64,000 nucleotides of DNA from Aptenodytes patagonicus. Its lineage: Eukaryota > Chordata > Aves > Sphenisciformes > Spheniscidae. The stretch covers positions 7,444,417 through 7,508,416 of the forward strand of contig NC_134959.1 in the NCBI RefSeq assembly GCF_965638725.1, given 5' to 3'. The translations under genes were made by a program, and so were the position numbers. The first letter of the stretch is position 1, and every line of letters begins with the position of its first letter. The notes under the pieces are model-generated. The model saw only the letters and a list, made by a program, of their open reading frames with translations. It made no database searches and was not told where the DNA came from. Shown here piece after piece: positions 51,125 through 64,000 of this stretch.

Positions 51125-54100
51125 AAAAAAAAGCCACAGTCAGTGTGCTAAAGCTGTCCATAGAGCCTGCTTTGCTTGCCTGGGGGGGTCGAATGCCTAT
51201 TGCATTTCCAGATGCCTGTATGTTCTGTACTGACAGTTAAACGAGTGTATTGTGTTTGTTTATATTTAGCTCTTAGTGGTATATGGCATGTCTTTCTATA
51301 AAGATAGTAATTAGAACATCATACCTCTACTGTTGTGCACTCACTTTAAAATTTTGTGATGATTTCTTCTCTTGTGCAAAATAACCATAGTTATATACTC
51401 ACTTCTTTCTCTGTAAATAAAAACAGGATTCACCTGACAAATTAAACCTCAGTGCAGCACACATTTAAGCTTTGAAACCCATGAAACTACTCATTTGCTT
51501 ACAATTAAGTATACATTCAAATATATTGGGGACTTTGAAATTACTTCAGAACATGTAAACACAACAGCTGAGCTGTGCTTAGCCTTGGTTAACTCTAATT
51601 CACTGTGCCTGGTGTTGCCATAGGAGTTTTCAACTGGAATACTTTTGAAACAAATAAACAAACAAGAATTATTGTGGCATCTTCAGAATAATTACCAGGA
51701 ATGCCACAAACACTGTAAGGTTAAAGATATTTATTTTCTCAAGTCCCAGAACCTGTTGTGAGATGCCGTATTTCACCACCCCTCTTGGTTTGAAACATGA
51801 GGCAATTCCAGCAGCATCTCAAAGTAAAACTTCCCTCTCCATGGGTAGTACTTGTTATTGATCAACCGGACCAGCAGGAAAAGGTGAAAGTAAGGAACTG
51901 GAGTGTAAAGCAAAACAAGGATACATTATGCTAATTATGTGGAAATGTTGGCTAAAGTGCTTTGCTTTCATATATTCATAGACTGTGTCATTGCTGCATA
52001 TTTAGACTAGGCAAGTCAGGAGCACTCTCCCTGCTATGCACCAGTCTCAGCTGAAGAATGCCGGAGCAAAAAACATATTTTACTGATGTCAGTCATCAGA
52101 ACTCTACTTTTTATTTGAGAATATAGTGTGTATCATATCAAGATAGGCAACATAGAAACATTGAGGGTCGTGACCCAGGACCCATTCCCCCTGCATGGCA
52201 GGATGTGCATCTCACATGTGAGCAAGTGACTTCATAACACTGGTGCACTCCTGACTGCATGTAATCTCATGCATATGCCTATGCCTGTTGCTTGAATTTA
52301 TGTTGTCCTTTGTATAACAGAGGTTGCCTGCAGCTGGGTTGCAAAATAGAGAAGGAGCTGTTAGACCCTGTCAGAAGGCTGGAAGCCACTTCTTTCTTAT
52401 GTCTAATGTGCTGTCAGGAAAGGCAGCAACAAGCATGCCTAAGGTCAGACAAATTGTTCTGTGGGGCTGATCTGCCTTGTAGACCATAGTTTAGCCCCTA
52501 ACTGTTCCATTTCATTTATTACCCTACTAAGTTATGCTTGTATCCATGCTTGTATTCTTATTCTAATACTTCTGAGTTCAGCTGCATGCTTAGGAAAAAA
52601 AATAATTGTATGTGTCTATGGATTCTACACATAGAGAATGAGGCACATTATTTTGTTCTTTTAGAATATCTTTTGCTGGCATTCTGAGTGGGTTCCCATA
52701 CAAAGAGTGAGCCAGTGTGTCCAGGTGATTGTCATTATCACCGGTTCTTTTTATTCAAAAAATTCCACATTGCCATACAGATAGCTAGTGCAGCATTTAT
52801 TATAATAATTGCCTTTCCAGTTATGCATGTATGAAATATTTACACAGTTTGCTTCAAGAATTTCTTGTTTTGAAAGTTCGCACAAAACACCAGAAATGGC
52901 TCACTTAAAACATACATCAAAAGGGAAATGGTGATAACAGATGAATGCTTTTGTAAAACTAGCCGGGGACAAATTCAGCTAACAGCAGCTTGGAACAGAG
53001 CAGATGCAGCTCAGATGGGAGTCTCTGGGCAAAGTTCACAGATTATGTCTATGGGAGGATAAGTCATAGACAGAGTTCAGTTCTGCAGAGGGCATGTGCT
53101 GAATGCGGGAACCACAGGTGCTAAAATGTAATGCTCAATACCCGGTGTGCTTGCCCATTCATACTTCTATTCATGAGAATGCTATTGGATAGCTACCAGG
53201 TAACTGTGCCTTCGTAACAAAGTAGGGTCCTTCCATGTGAGGCATTCAGAGTGTCCCCCGTCACATGTCATTCCTTTTACATACGATAAGACTTTGGAGG
53301 GTAGAATCAGATGTAACATATAATATCATTCCAGGCAAAGCAGAGACCAACAGCTTAGGTCTTGAAGACCTGAAGATTCAGAACAGAACATTTAAAAAAA
53401 TATTTAGTGGCCCAATTTTGAAGGCCCAACTTTTAAAGCATCTAAAATTGAGGTTACAAAGTTACTAGGATTTTCAAAACCATCTAAGATATCTAATTCA
53501 TAGTGAAAATTAGGAACCTGGGCACTTCTGAGAATCTTACTACCTGCGGAACTACAATTTCAGGTGCTTAAGTTCCTTAAACAGCTCTCCTTCGGTGAAC
53601 TGGGAACTAACGTGATACTGGCTTTCACAAGAGCTTACACTCCAAGATCACTTAGGTGATGCCAGATGACCATAAAAACAGTCAAAGAGAGTTTTCTGTG
53701 TTCTTAGCAGAATATACTAAGAAGCCCCCAAAGCATGTAGCTGTATTTATATTAAGTTACTGTTTGGGTAGGTACTGTGGGGAAAAAAGCTTGATGCATC
53801 CAGGCTGTATTATCTGTATTTTCAGTTTGCTGCCTTTTGTTTTTTCACTTTCACTCTTTTCTTTTACTTTGTACTTAATCTCTGTACAATATTTCAAAAT
53901 TTTCAGTAGATTCCATTTTGAAATGGATGTTCAGTTGTCATGCACTGAACATACCTCTAAATTCATATATGTTTCAAGACAGAGTTTGAAGAGTCAAGTA
54001 CTCCTTAGATCACAGCAACGATCTTATCTAAACCTGAATCCAATGGAAATCAAGCGGAAACCTACATGAAGCTGGACTCCCTAATGGTACCAGTTTTTAG

Positions 54101-56349
54101 GTATGACTTAAATCTTGCTAAGTTGAAAAAACCTGTGCAGTTGGTACAAGAGTTCAAACCAAATACAGACTGTTATCATTTGCAGTCATCTGGAAAGGAA
54201 AATGCTCTTAATGCAATGCCAGTAAAGGATATTCCCTTGAGTTTTCTTGCTCCAAGCTACTGTAGCTTGTTTACATTCCCCAAAGAAACTGTGTGAAATC
54301 TTTCACACGCAAAGTCAAACCTTCAGAGAAGTTTAAGATAAGAGTTATGTTGTTTTAGAATATTTTGATGTGTTTTGCTAAAACTTAACATTTTAACCAT
54401 AAGAACTCCTGGATCCTGCTTCCTTTTTCTCTTCCATGTACTAATCACTGCGAGAAGCATTAGACTTCTAAGGCATTTATACTATGAAAGTGAGAAGAAA
54501 ACTATCCAGCAGGTCAAGGCATGGAAAACAGTAACAAACATCTGATGCTTCTACATATGGATAGATTTTTCACTTAAGTGGAAATCACTTAGCTGAAAAT
54601 CAAAGCACTGGTGGAAAGCATATCAAAGCAGTTAAAACCAGAGAAGCTCATAGAAATGTTTTATGAGAAAGCATGTAACTTAAAGTGTTGAACTTTCACA
54701 GATAAATGTGCAGAATTAGCTAGCTATTTTGTCTCTTTCATTTGCTAATCAATTTTCCCCACTACCAGCCTATGACAACTAGTAGGTCTACACATTTGTT
54801 TCATATGGTCAAAGAATGTTTAACCCCCTACTGACCCTCTAGTGTTTGCTCTCCTTCCCTCAAGGCACGGAAGACTTTAAAGTAGAAAACCGATGAATGA
54901 AAAGAATTAATCTCTTGGGGGCTTTTGTCATGAAAGCTTGAAAGGGGATCAGAACAGTCTGACATGTTGACAGCTGAAGTCAAGAGGAAAATTATGATAT
55001 AATACAGCAAGTCAAAAATGTTATGTGCCATTGTATCCAAAAGGCAAACAAAGTATACATATTGCCTTATTTCTTTTTTGACTGCTCTTGCTACTGGTAA
55101 TAACAGTAAATTCTATACTGGAAGCCCTTGAAAAAGATCAAGGGTATTCATGACTGCTTTTTAAGAATAAGCTGTTGAGCTCCTCAAAGATGGGTGTAAC
55201 ATGTAAATGAGCTTCTTCTGACCCTTGTGTCTTATCCCTTTTACAGTCTATGATGGATCTCTGGTTGCTGTTACTGTTCCGGACAGTTTTGTTCATGTCT
55301 TGTCTTCTAACTAGCTTTGGAAGTTGTGAGGCTTCAGCTTGATAGATTTAAATTTTCTCCCTGAGCACAGTGTTGGCCAAGTCCTTATACCAACAGTGAC
55401 ATTGTTTGCTGTGTGAACTTTTTTTTTTTAATATAGTCTCGCTCAGATACCTTTTCAGCTATGTTTATTATTAATTTGAAATAGTGATTTGCCTAGCAAT
55501 TCTAAAAGTGATCAAGACCAGAATGGGTTTGTAACTTAAATGGCAAGAGAGAGGAAGTTTGTGTACATTTGCATTCAAAGATGACAGCCATTCTTTCCTG
55601 TTGTCTTCATTCTAAGCTCTTGGAATGGCCATTACATCAAACAGAAAAGTATTGATATACTACAGCAAAAATAACACATTTGCAGTCCTCCTGTGCTTAT
55701 TCCTTTTCATTCTGCTCAGCATGGAGAGCCAGGCATGGCCGCAGCTCAACCACTACTGGACAGTGATCCCAAACCCAGATATATTTTCACAGTGGTGTTT
55801 TCAATCTGTGGCTGACTTTCTGGTTAGCATAATTTTAGGAGTCTCCTGAGCTCCCAGAGAGCTTTGCCAGCTATGGCAAACTGAGAGGCATTGCTTTGAG
55901 TTTCCAAATTATATCACAGTGAGCCAGCAAGAATTTTTGCTTATAATTCTGTTAGAGGATTTTCTATTTGCAGTAGAAGATGTGATAATAGAGCCTATAT
56001 TATATTAACAACAGGACAGCCTGGTTGCAGAGTGAACTGTGGAGTCTGTGCAGCTCCATGACTGCATTGTATGACCAGAACCATACACGCCAGAACAGAC
56101 GGAGGCAATAGTGCACGCTGTATGTATGTGTGAGTGACCGGGAGGGAGGTTATAGACCTATTACCTCCTCCTTCAAATCTGCTTCTTGGCTTACGTTATT
56201 GCATGTTACTACTGACATTCTGGAAATGAAAGAATTATCGGCAATATGCAATGTTACCATTGTAATTGCAAGGCAAGTCTTGAACTACACTGTCTGAGAA
56301 ACAGTGGAAAATACTGTCCTTTTCGTTGGAAAATGCACAGACATTCCTT

Positions 56350-56373
56350 CCCCCCCCCCCCCCCCCCCCCCCC
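56350..56373. repeat. Poly-C tract, 24 nt
   Basis: An uninterrupted run of 24 C on the plus strand, which is G24 on the minus strand. It is prone to length error in sequencing and to quadruplex or i-motif formation. Confidence 0.95.
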
Positions 56374-56540
56374 TTGAGCACGAACGCGTGGTTGGTACGG
56401 AGGGGCAGCGGTCCCCGCTTGCAGGGGCACCCCTGCTTTCAGAAGTGCTGTGCCCGCGGTGGTGCGGTGTCCCCATTTCCCGGGAAGCCCCCGGGGTGCA
56501 GGGCCGTTTGGCCCATTGGCCAGCAGATGTCCCCATTGTC
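56374..56540. other. Isolated CpG-rich islet
   Basis: About 165 bp beside the poly-C tract is strongly GC-rich, with roughly a dozen CpGs (for example acgcgtgg, cccgcggt, cccgggaa), in a gene-poor AT-rich background. Short open frames on both strands look compositional. It could be a small promoter-like element, part of an unrecognised repeat, or a GC-rich minisatellite remnant. Confidence 0.6.
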
Positions 56541-59500
56541 CCAAACAAATCGAACTGACAACGTATTTAGCTTAATCTAATTAAGTTTAAACCCTACTTA
56601 ACAATAGGATTTAAGCAGCTCACTCTGAAAGAAGAAAGTTCAAAGTGCTCACATTTCTGCTCGAACAGTTATGCCTATAACTGGCACTGGTTGTCTTACC
56701 AAGCTAAGCAACGGTACGAACAGCTGACAAGGGGAAGTACCTTGGAAGCAGGAACAATGGAGGGTGAACAGTGAACCTCCCAGTCTAAAACTAGGCTGAA
56801 TTTGAAGACTAAAACATCCTTGAATATGTATATACAGACATATACTGTAGGGAAAAACTGAAGTCAAGCAAAATGGAATAAGCTTTTCAGTTTTCATTTT
56901 TCAGCTGAAGAGAGTCCAGAGTTCATCAGCTGAAACCAGATCTTTGAATTTTCTGGATGGAAATGGAAATTTTTTACCTTCTAAAAACTGTTTAAGAGAT
57001 GATACGTACCTGCTTTTGAAGTATAATTTAACAACAGTTTTCTAATTTGTCTTTTTTGAGAAGCAAACCGTGTAGACCTAGATTATAAACCTGCAATTGT
57101 CATGAAGAAAGGGACAGCAAATATCTCCATTGCCTTATGAGCCCAGTTCACACTCTGACCATACAGGATAGAGTCTAATCACCTCCCCCAATCATAGGGT
57201 GCAGTGATGTAGGTAGCTCATATGCTGATTGAAACTAGTTTATAACCTCAGTTTTCTGTGTGGATGCAGAGCACACTTTCAACCAAGCTGTTAAATGTTT
57301 ACTAACAAAATTAACCAAATTTTTCAGAGTTACTAAAGTGAAACACTGCTGGTTTCCCCAGTGTGTCTAAGAGAAATGTCTCCAGAAATAGAGCAGGTGA
57401 TATTAGCAAATTGGAGTTTGCTAAAATGAGTCCCAAAACTTCAGGACTTTCACGATTTTCAACATTTTGTGATTCTTGGCAAATGTGATATTCCCATGTT
57501 TGAGACAGTGGCAGGTAAATGTGAATACTGGACTGTAAAACAAACAAAAAAAGAACTTTGCATTGTGTGGAAGACTAAGAGAGCAAAATCAAAATGATAA
57601 TGTTTTAAAGAGTAGAAAAAAACCCTCCCTGCTAGCTGCTAACTATGAAAAGACTTGCTAGATGTATGGCAGTTTGTATAAACTCCCAGTATACCAGACA
57701 GCATTTGCAATAATTGTAGCAAAATTGTTTGCGTAGCTGTGTGGGCTCAACTCATGGGACCATCTGGCCGATACGGAGTGAACTTGAAAGAGTCCCCAGG
57801 AGTCCTGAGTCCCAAACCTGGTTCTGTGAGAGCCCTTAGTCCACTTTTTCATTCTGAGGACTGCAGAGTATGCAACAAGAGAGCCTCTATGTTCTGGTCA
57901 GTGTACTGAAGTGCACTTGCAGTATGGCCTACAGAGTTCAACCACATGAAGCATTTTTTGGAAGCCAGCTTAAAACTGACGAGTTTAAAAGCAAGATGAA
58001 GAGTAACTCCAATTCAGCCCATCCAGTGAAGGCTGGCTGATTGAATGCAATTCTCAATCCATTAAAAGAGCAGTTTTATGCTGAAAAGTGGAAGTGTTAC
58101 CAAAAAAAATATACGCACAAAGATTAATCATTCTTGACTCAAATACCTCCTAGGTCCATGATTCTAAGGCCTTTTGAGAGCCTTCCAACTCCTTTCTTTT
58201 CAGCTGAGAACGAAGCTGTCCTCAGCAAGAGGATGATAACTTTTGGCTTCTTTTACCCATTTTTTGGAGCATGACTGGATGCTCATTTGGGTCCTATCCT
58301 ATCTGTGGAAATTCCACTGAGTTTAGTGAAAATAGCTCACAAGGAGGGGCTGCAGGAGAAAAGGGCCTGAAAGTTGGATTGAGCTGAGGTTAATAAATTG
58401 GAAACTTAATATCCACAAAAAGTGGGTGGGTTCTGTTTAGGTATCCATAGTTACTCGCTACATATCATTCCAGTGTCATGCCATTCTAAGTGTAACAAGC
58501 AGTAAGAGGAAAAAAGTTACTTTATCTGAATGTTTGCTGCTTGAGGATACAAAGTTCTTTTGAAAATATCCCGAGTGGCTAATATAGTCTAGTGTTTATT
58601 ATTAGTGCAAGAATTTTGCCCATATCCCATCTATTCAAAGAGATGCTTCAGTAGATCTTTACAATGAGAAGGCCTAAAGTTAGTAAGATACAAAGAGCCA
58701 AATTCTGTTCTATACTATTGCTTTTAGCTTTATCTAAGTATTGTAAGTATTCCAAGTTTTATCTGGGCTATAATGCTGCCTAAAATAGTTTCAAAACAAG
58801 CATTTAAGTCTGAAAAGCATCTACTCTGTGAAAATAAAATAGAGAAATAGGCACAATCATATGATTAAAGTTGATCCTTCGGACACATCCAACTCTTACT
58901 TAAATTAATATTAGTCTTCCACTAAATTTAATGGGAGTTGTACAGAGCATGGAATGCTGGGTTCTCAGATAGCAGCAATATGGAAAATACCAACCTGAGG
59001 TTTTTGAAAACTTGCTTTAAAATACATTTAAAAATTAAACGTACATATACTGACTTCCGAAATGAATACAGATGTCTTGAATTTCTTCCTTTCAGCCTCA
59101 GATAATATTAACTTACAAATTCATGGTCTTTTCACTGAATTGATTTAAATGAAATAGATTTCAGTAGAATTCATTTGAAGATCCATGTTGGGCTTAAGAA
59201 TTTTGTCTGCAATTTTTCACAGAATGAAAAATTGTGCTCTAAGTAGGTAATATGCTTAACACAAACATTTGTTATGATGAAAGATTCTTAAAAACCTGGA
59301 GGTTCAGTGAAGTTCTTGAGGTTCAATGGAGCATAAATTTGTCTTCTAAAATGACGTTACTTTACATGCTTTTAAGTTTCCTTAATGACTCAAAGTGGTT
59401 CAGCTGTAGCTCAGGGTTGATCACATGTAGAGAAAAAGAACATAGGATTGCACATATACTAATATTTACATTTTTATGTGCAAAGTTCATACATTTGCAA

Positions 59501-62500
59501 CTTGGTAAGAATGTTAGCATTCACCCCAATTTTAGGTAAGAACATGGTGATCAAACTGGAGTTAATGGGATCAGATATTGGTCAATAATATTTGGTCTTC
59601 AGTATTTGTTGATAAGATTAAAATGATAAATGTATTTATATTAGCTACATCTAAGCCAGTTAGCTAAATATTAATTGAGTTGACATTTGCTGATATTTTG
59701 AGATAGGTGAAGCATAATTTAATAGTAACCAAATGCTAAAAATATCTAGCAGTTTATGGTAATGTTGCTGAAAAAGTACATATAACTGCCTGGAAGGTAG
59801 ATCACACAAATTATGTCTCATATGTTTTAAGCAGAGCTATGGGTTTCTTGTATTAGCACTAAAATGATACTGACAAGTGCTGCTTTCCTTCCAGAATTAC
59901 TTAATATGTCTCTTCTTAACTAGTTGCAGTATATATGAATCACATACTTTGGTCCTTAACTTCTGGAGTTCAGGCCATCATCTGTTATATTATCCTTCCT
60001 GTTTGAGTGTATTTGGCAAAGAAAATAAGCACTGCAAGTAAGAAAGCGATCCGTTTTCTTTTTCCACTACTCTGGCCTCCACTTCAGTTGTATCATTCTC
60101 ATTCTGTCAGGTGAGATCATTATTACATGTCTTGTCCTGGACAGTCATTCTCATTTGGGGTGTGTAGGTTTTGAAGCAATCAGTCAGAGGTCAGATTTGG
60201 TCAGGGTGGGATCCTTTCCAAATTACTCCTGGAAAAGGTGGGACCAGTTCCTGAAGCAACGTTCTGTGAGTGGAAAAAATTATTTGGTGATAAGCTGTAA
60301 CATTTCATGGATCTTTTATAAGGCAGCACTATGTAAGAAAGCCTGAGAACAGACAGACTAAAAAGTAGAAAGTAAAAAAATGTCTTAATGAGAATTCATC
60401 AAAGTTAGCTCTTCATTTGGAATATTAATTTGAAGTAAGTCTGAATTGCTTCTCAATACAATGACTTTCTGATGATGTGACCAGAATTATGATTCCATTA
60501 TGGAGACTGTGTTAAATTATTCTTCACCAAATGGGACTAAATCACTGTCCTCACTCCATTGTTGTGGAAGTTTGACATCAAACCCAGCTCTGGATCTGCC
60601 TTTTGCTCCTGGAAATCTGTCTTGATCAATAGCTCAAATCTTAGTTAAAGTAAATATAAAATAACTGGAAGCCAAGTTAAAGCAATTTATCTTGCTTTGT
60701 CTTTATTATTTGCAGGACATAACTTGTTGTACTTAAGCAGCAAACACCAATACAGATAATAAATGGGAGATACCTAAGTTTAGAACAAGTGCAGAACTAT
60801 AAATTATGGAGGACACACTTGCCCTTGTGAAAGACAATTTTAAAGGTTTAAGTTTTCTGAAACAGGAGAATTACTGAAATAATAACTTAAGTGAGTGTAC
60901 TTTCACTAGACTAGTAGTTACTAGTAATTGTGTTGCATATACACTTTAGACATTGACCTCATGTCTCAGACATTCAGCATACCAAAAGCTTGGTTGCTTA
61001 GCAGTGAATGCTAAGTGACATATTAAGTTCAACCAAATGTCAGTCATTGCAATGATGTCATGTTGTCCAAAACCCATTAATTACTTTGAAAATTCCTACA
61101 GTAACTGAAAATCTCAGATTATCTGCCTGAATTAATGGGAGCCCTGTAATTGAATGATGGATCCCATGCTGTTATTTTGTATCCTATGTGCCTTACATAT
61201 ACATTTGGATAAGGAAATGAAGGTGGCAAATACTGGTTTTGGTGATCTCTACTCATCTTAGAATCATTGCCAATTTTAATATTATCATTAAGAATGATTC
61301 CACTAATAATAAGACATGTGGAAGGCCATATTCCCCACAGTACACCTTAGAAACTAATATCCTGTATGAGTGATATGCAAAGATTTTGGTGGAATTACAT
61401 GGCTGAGAGTTGGAGAGTCTGCGCCAAAATCTCTCATTCCTGTTTTAGCAATGTTCAAGATTCCAAGGGAGAGAAAAGGAGGTTAAGTTAATTTTTTTAA
61501 TATCTCCTACCAATTGAAGTATCATTTTTCATTTTTCTCTTCAGTCAGGAATGTAGAAAGTAAGTCAGAAAGTTTTTAAGTATGTTTGTGCACTGAGTTA
61601 CCAGGCTGTAGTTAAATTCCAGAACAGTGCATGTAAATGCTTGGGGCTCTGTGCATTTGTCAGCCAAGCACTGGGAGGTGAGGTCTTCTTTCGTTATGAC
61701 AAGCAATTACAGGATGCAGCACGCTGTTACTCTCAGGTGCTTTTTGCTCATTCTAGACCCCTCAAAGGCCTCCTGGGAGGGATGGGGCAGAACCCTATTT
61801 AATAGTATCAACAGCCGGTCTCCCCTTCTACATTTGCTCACAAGTCATCAGCAGTTTGTGTATTTTATGTGATCTGGCTTCGGTGCTGCTGTATTTTATA
61901 GGGTAACACCTATAGTAGAAGAAAAAACCTCCAACTTCATATTATGAGACCTGAGGAAATATTTCCTAGTGCATAATATTCCAGACAAAGCCTGTCTCTT
62001 TGTTGATGGAAACTTTGCAAACACTTTGCAATCTTGATTTTTCTGAAGCAAGAGCTTGGAGAGATTTTTCTTTCACTTCAACGGATTCAATGTGAGCAAC
62101 TTGCCACTGTGAAGCAATATTCAATATTTAGAATTATGTTATGTTAAAGTTCTTCCCAATGCGGCGTGACATATTTGATTTGTAGGGAGCAGGTAGGAGA
62201 AAGAAAGAAAGAAACATTAATTAAATTCTGTTCAGGCTTTTATGACTAATGATCAGGCCAACTTTATGCTGGTAAGAAAAAATTATGAAATTGTCTGGTC
62301 TATCAATCAAATTGCACTGAAGAAAGACATGTCTGAAGGTACTAGAAAGGAAAGCATGATTCACAGGATTGTGAAATTAAACATATCTGCACTTTCTCTT
62401 TAATAAAAAGATGCATACTCATGAAAAAACTTTTCTTGCTTTGCAACTGTACATACTGGCAGCAAAAGATGACTTGATGCTTCTACAGTTATGTTTCTAA

Positions 62501-64000
62501 TTTGCCATTGTTTCAGTCTGTTATTCTTCGCATGTGTACAGGGCGTGTTCAAACAGAAGTCTCAGAAACTGACTAATTTGTGGTGCAGTCAATAGGCTTT
62601 GGAAGCCAATTTCTAGATACTTTATTTCTTGTGGTACCCCTCAGTAGAATGGTAGGACCGGGTGGAGAAGTGATACACAGTATTTCTTTTTTTATTCCGT
62701 CAGCTTGTATCTTCCAAAAAATCACAAACTCAGCATTTGCCAGGCTGGCTTTATATATCTCAAAATATCAAGAGTGCATATTGTGGGGAACATTAGATTC
62801 TATTCAATTTAAAATATAACTTTTTTTTCTCCATCCTTCCTTTGAGGAAGAGTGTGTGTCTTTAAAAAAAAAAAAAAAGAGAAAAGGATATTTATTGGAG
62901 TCAGTCAGTCTTACATAGCTTATATTGAGCTTAAACAAGATCATGTATTAGACTTAATACATGTCATACAGTCAGTATTAAAAAGAAATCTAACCCCCAA
63001 AAATATGCACAAGTAAAAACCCAATCACAAGCAGCAGTTGGCTATCTAAAAAGTAGGACTACTGAACATTCAGTGAAGTTTCTGAGGCAGAGTAAAACCC
63101 AAATTCAGTTTATCAAAGTTGAACTAAGTCTTTTGGAATCAGTGGAGTGATTTTGGCTTTATTCCAGCCAAGGACTGGTCAGAAGGATCTATTTTGGGGA
63201 TGGGGAATGCCCCAAAATGCTGAATGTAGAAGTTAAGGCCACTAGGGCATATCATTATCCATTTCACATTGTGGAATGGACTGTGTAAATTACCTTCCTA
63301 GACTGAGGAACCAAAAGGCCTGCAGAAACCTGGCTGCCCAAGCCATCTTCTGCTTTTAGCATGCTCATTTATTTGCAGCATTTTGCTAACGTTGCCATTT
63401 AAACTGACTAAGAACCAAAACCATTGTGACTTGCCCCTCCCCAAAGGGATATCGCCTTTCCTAGTGTGCTAACTCTGGAAATGCAGTGGAATAATGCAAT
63501 ATCCTTGAAACTGCCAAGTTCTTTGCCAGGAAAATCAGATTTCACTCCTGAATCTGAAAGTATCTCTTATTATTAATAACAAACATGTATGTAGCAACTG
63601 TATTTCCATTGCACTTTATCAAAAGGAACAAGACATTCTCTTTGCCCTGATTAATTTGCACGCTAAATAAACCAAACATGGCATATTAAATGTATCTGTT
63701 TTAAAATATATTTAGCTTCCATTACCATAGACAGCTATCAGCTTTATATTCTTGGTGCTTGTTTATTTGTTTTCTTAAAAATAGGCCTATAAGACAGGGT
63801 AATGCTATTATTCCTATAGGGAACTAAAGCACAAGAAGCTGATTAGCTGGAGTTCACACAAAAACATACATGGCAGATGAGGGACCTAAACTGACATGTT
63901 CTGGCAACGACACTGTTGTCCTGACTAATGTATTTCTCTTGAAATCAGGCAAAAGAAGGCAACAGGGAAAGAAACAACTTTTACTTTAAATGATTTGTCT
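56541..64000. other. Intergenic, no gene seen
   Basis: AT-rich to the right edge. It contains an A-run at about 62863-62877, a short (GAAA)n near 62202-62214, and a MIR-like trace near 63.8 kb. No exon of ADAMTS18 or any other gene is recognisable. Confidence 0.45.
63790..63905 (-). repeat. Old MIR-like SINE fragment
   Basis: The plus strand reads ttattcctatagggaactaa agcacaagaagc, followed by gttcacacaa, in the order of reversed MIR (attttacagatggggaaactgaggcacag...gtcacaca). Diverged. Confidence 0.35.

Larger units (their letters stand above)
43251..56349. other. Intergenic, no gene seen
   Basis: AT-rich. It contains a 20-bp direct repeat (cttctgatttccttggg) at 44011-44048, a MIR-like trace near 45.6 kb, and a long hairpin at 51077-51124. 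Open frames of up to 137 codons (48820-49200 minus, 53656-54069 plus) show no domain or splice support. Confidence 0.4.

Noticed and set aside
53656-54069. 137-codon plus-strand frame
   Set aside because: A hydrophobic Phe/Leu-rich stretch from T-rich DNA; no homology recognised.
56304-56580. Overlapping frames through the poly-C tract
   Set aside because: Poly-Pro or poly-Gly runs produced by the C-run; three frames are open only because of base composition.

Overview
This is AT-rich vertebrate nuclear DNA with GT-AG spliced genes. It most likely comes from a bird: it carries 5'-truncated CR1 LINEs of avian type and two copies of an avian ERVL-type solo LTR. There are no operons, no bacterial signals and no CRISPR. 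Only the left 18 kb holds recognisable protein-coding genes.

Positions 3.4-6.3 kb (minus strand) hold a complete four-exon NUDT7 orthologue, a peroxisomal coenzyme A diphosphatase of the Nudix family. Its first exon lies in a CpG island at about 5.5-6.75 kb that also has a candidate divergent exon on the plus strand. Positions 8.3-17.8 kb (minus strand) hold a nine-exon gene of the hypoxanthine-guanine phosphoribosyltransferase family. I rebuilt it exon by exon. Exons 2, 3, 5, 6, 7 and 8 measure 107, 184, 18, 83, 47 and 77 nt, exactly the human HPRT1 exon sizes; exon 4 is one codon shorter. The 214-residue product is neither classical HPRT1 nor PRTFDC1. It keeps the PRPP-binding and purine-binding residues, but the catalytic aspartate of the PRPP loop is glutamate and the serine of the mobile-loop Ser-Tyr pair is asparagine. 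This divergent third paralogue, next to NUDT7, is the most interesting object in the window.

The two solo LTRs are in sense with the HPRT-like gene: one lies just past its stop codon and the other sits in intron 1. A CR1 fragment sits in NUDT7 intron 3.

From about 17.8 to 64 kb I find no convincing coding exon. The stretch holds one longer CR1 copy, several old MIR-like or LINE-like remnants, microsatellites, a 24-nt poly-C tract beside a tiny CpG-rich islet, an 80-bp diverged tandem duplication, and three striking inverted repeats. In human the NUDT7 neighbours are ADAMTS18 and VAT1L. By that synteny the right-hand 46 kb is probably the gene-poor interval leading towards ADAMTS18, and VAT1L would lie beyond the left edge. 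Neither gene is visible here.
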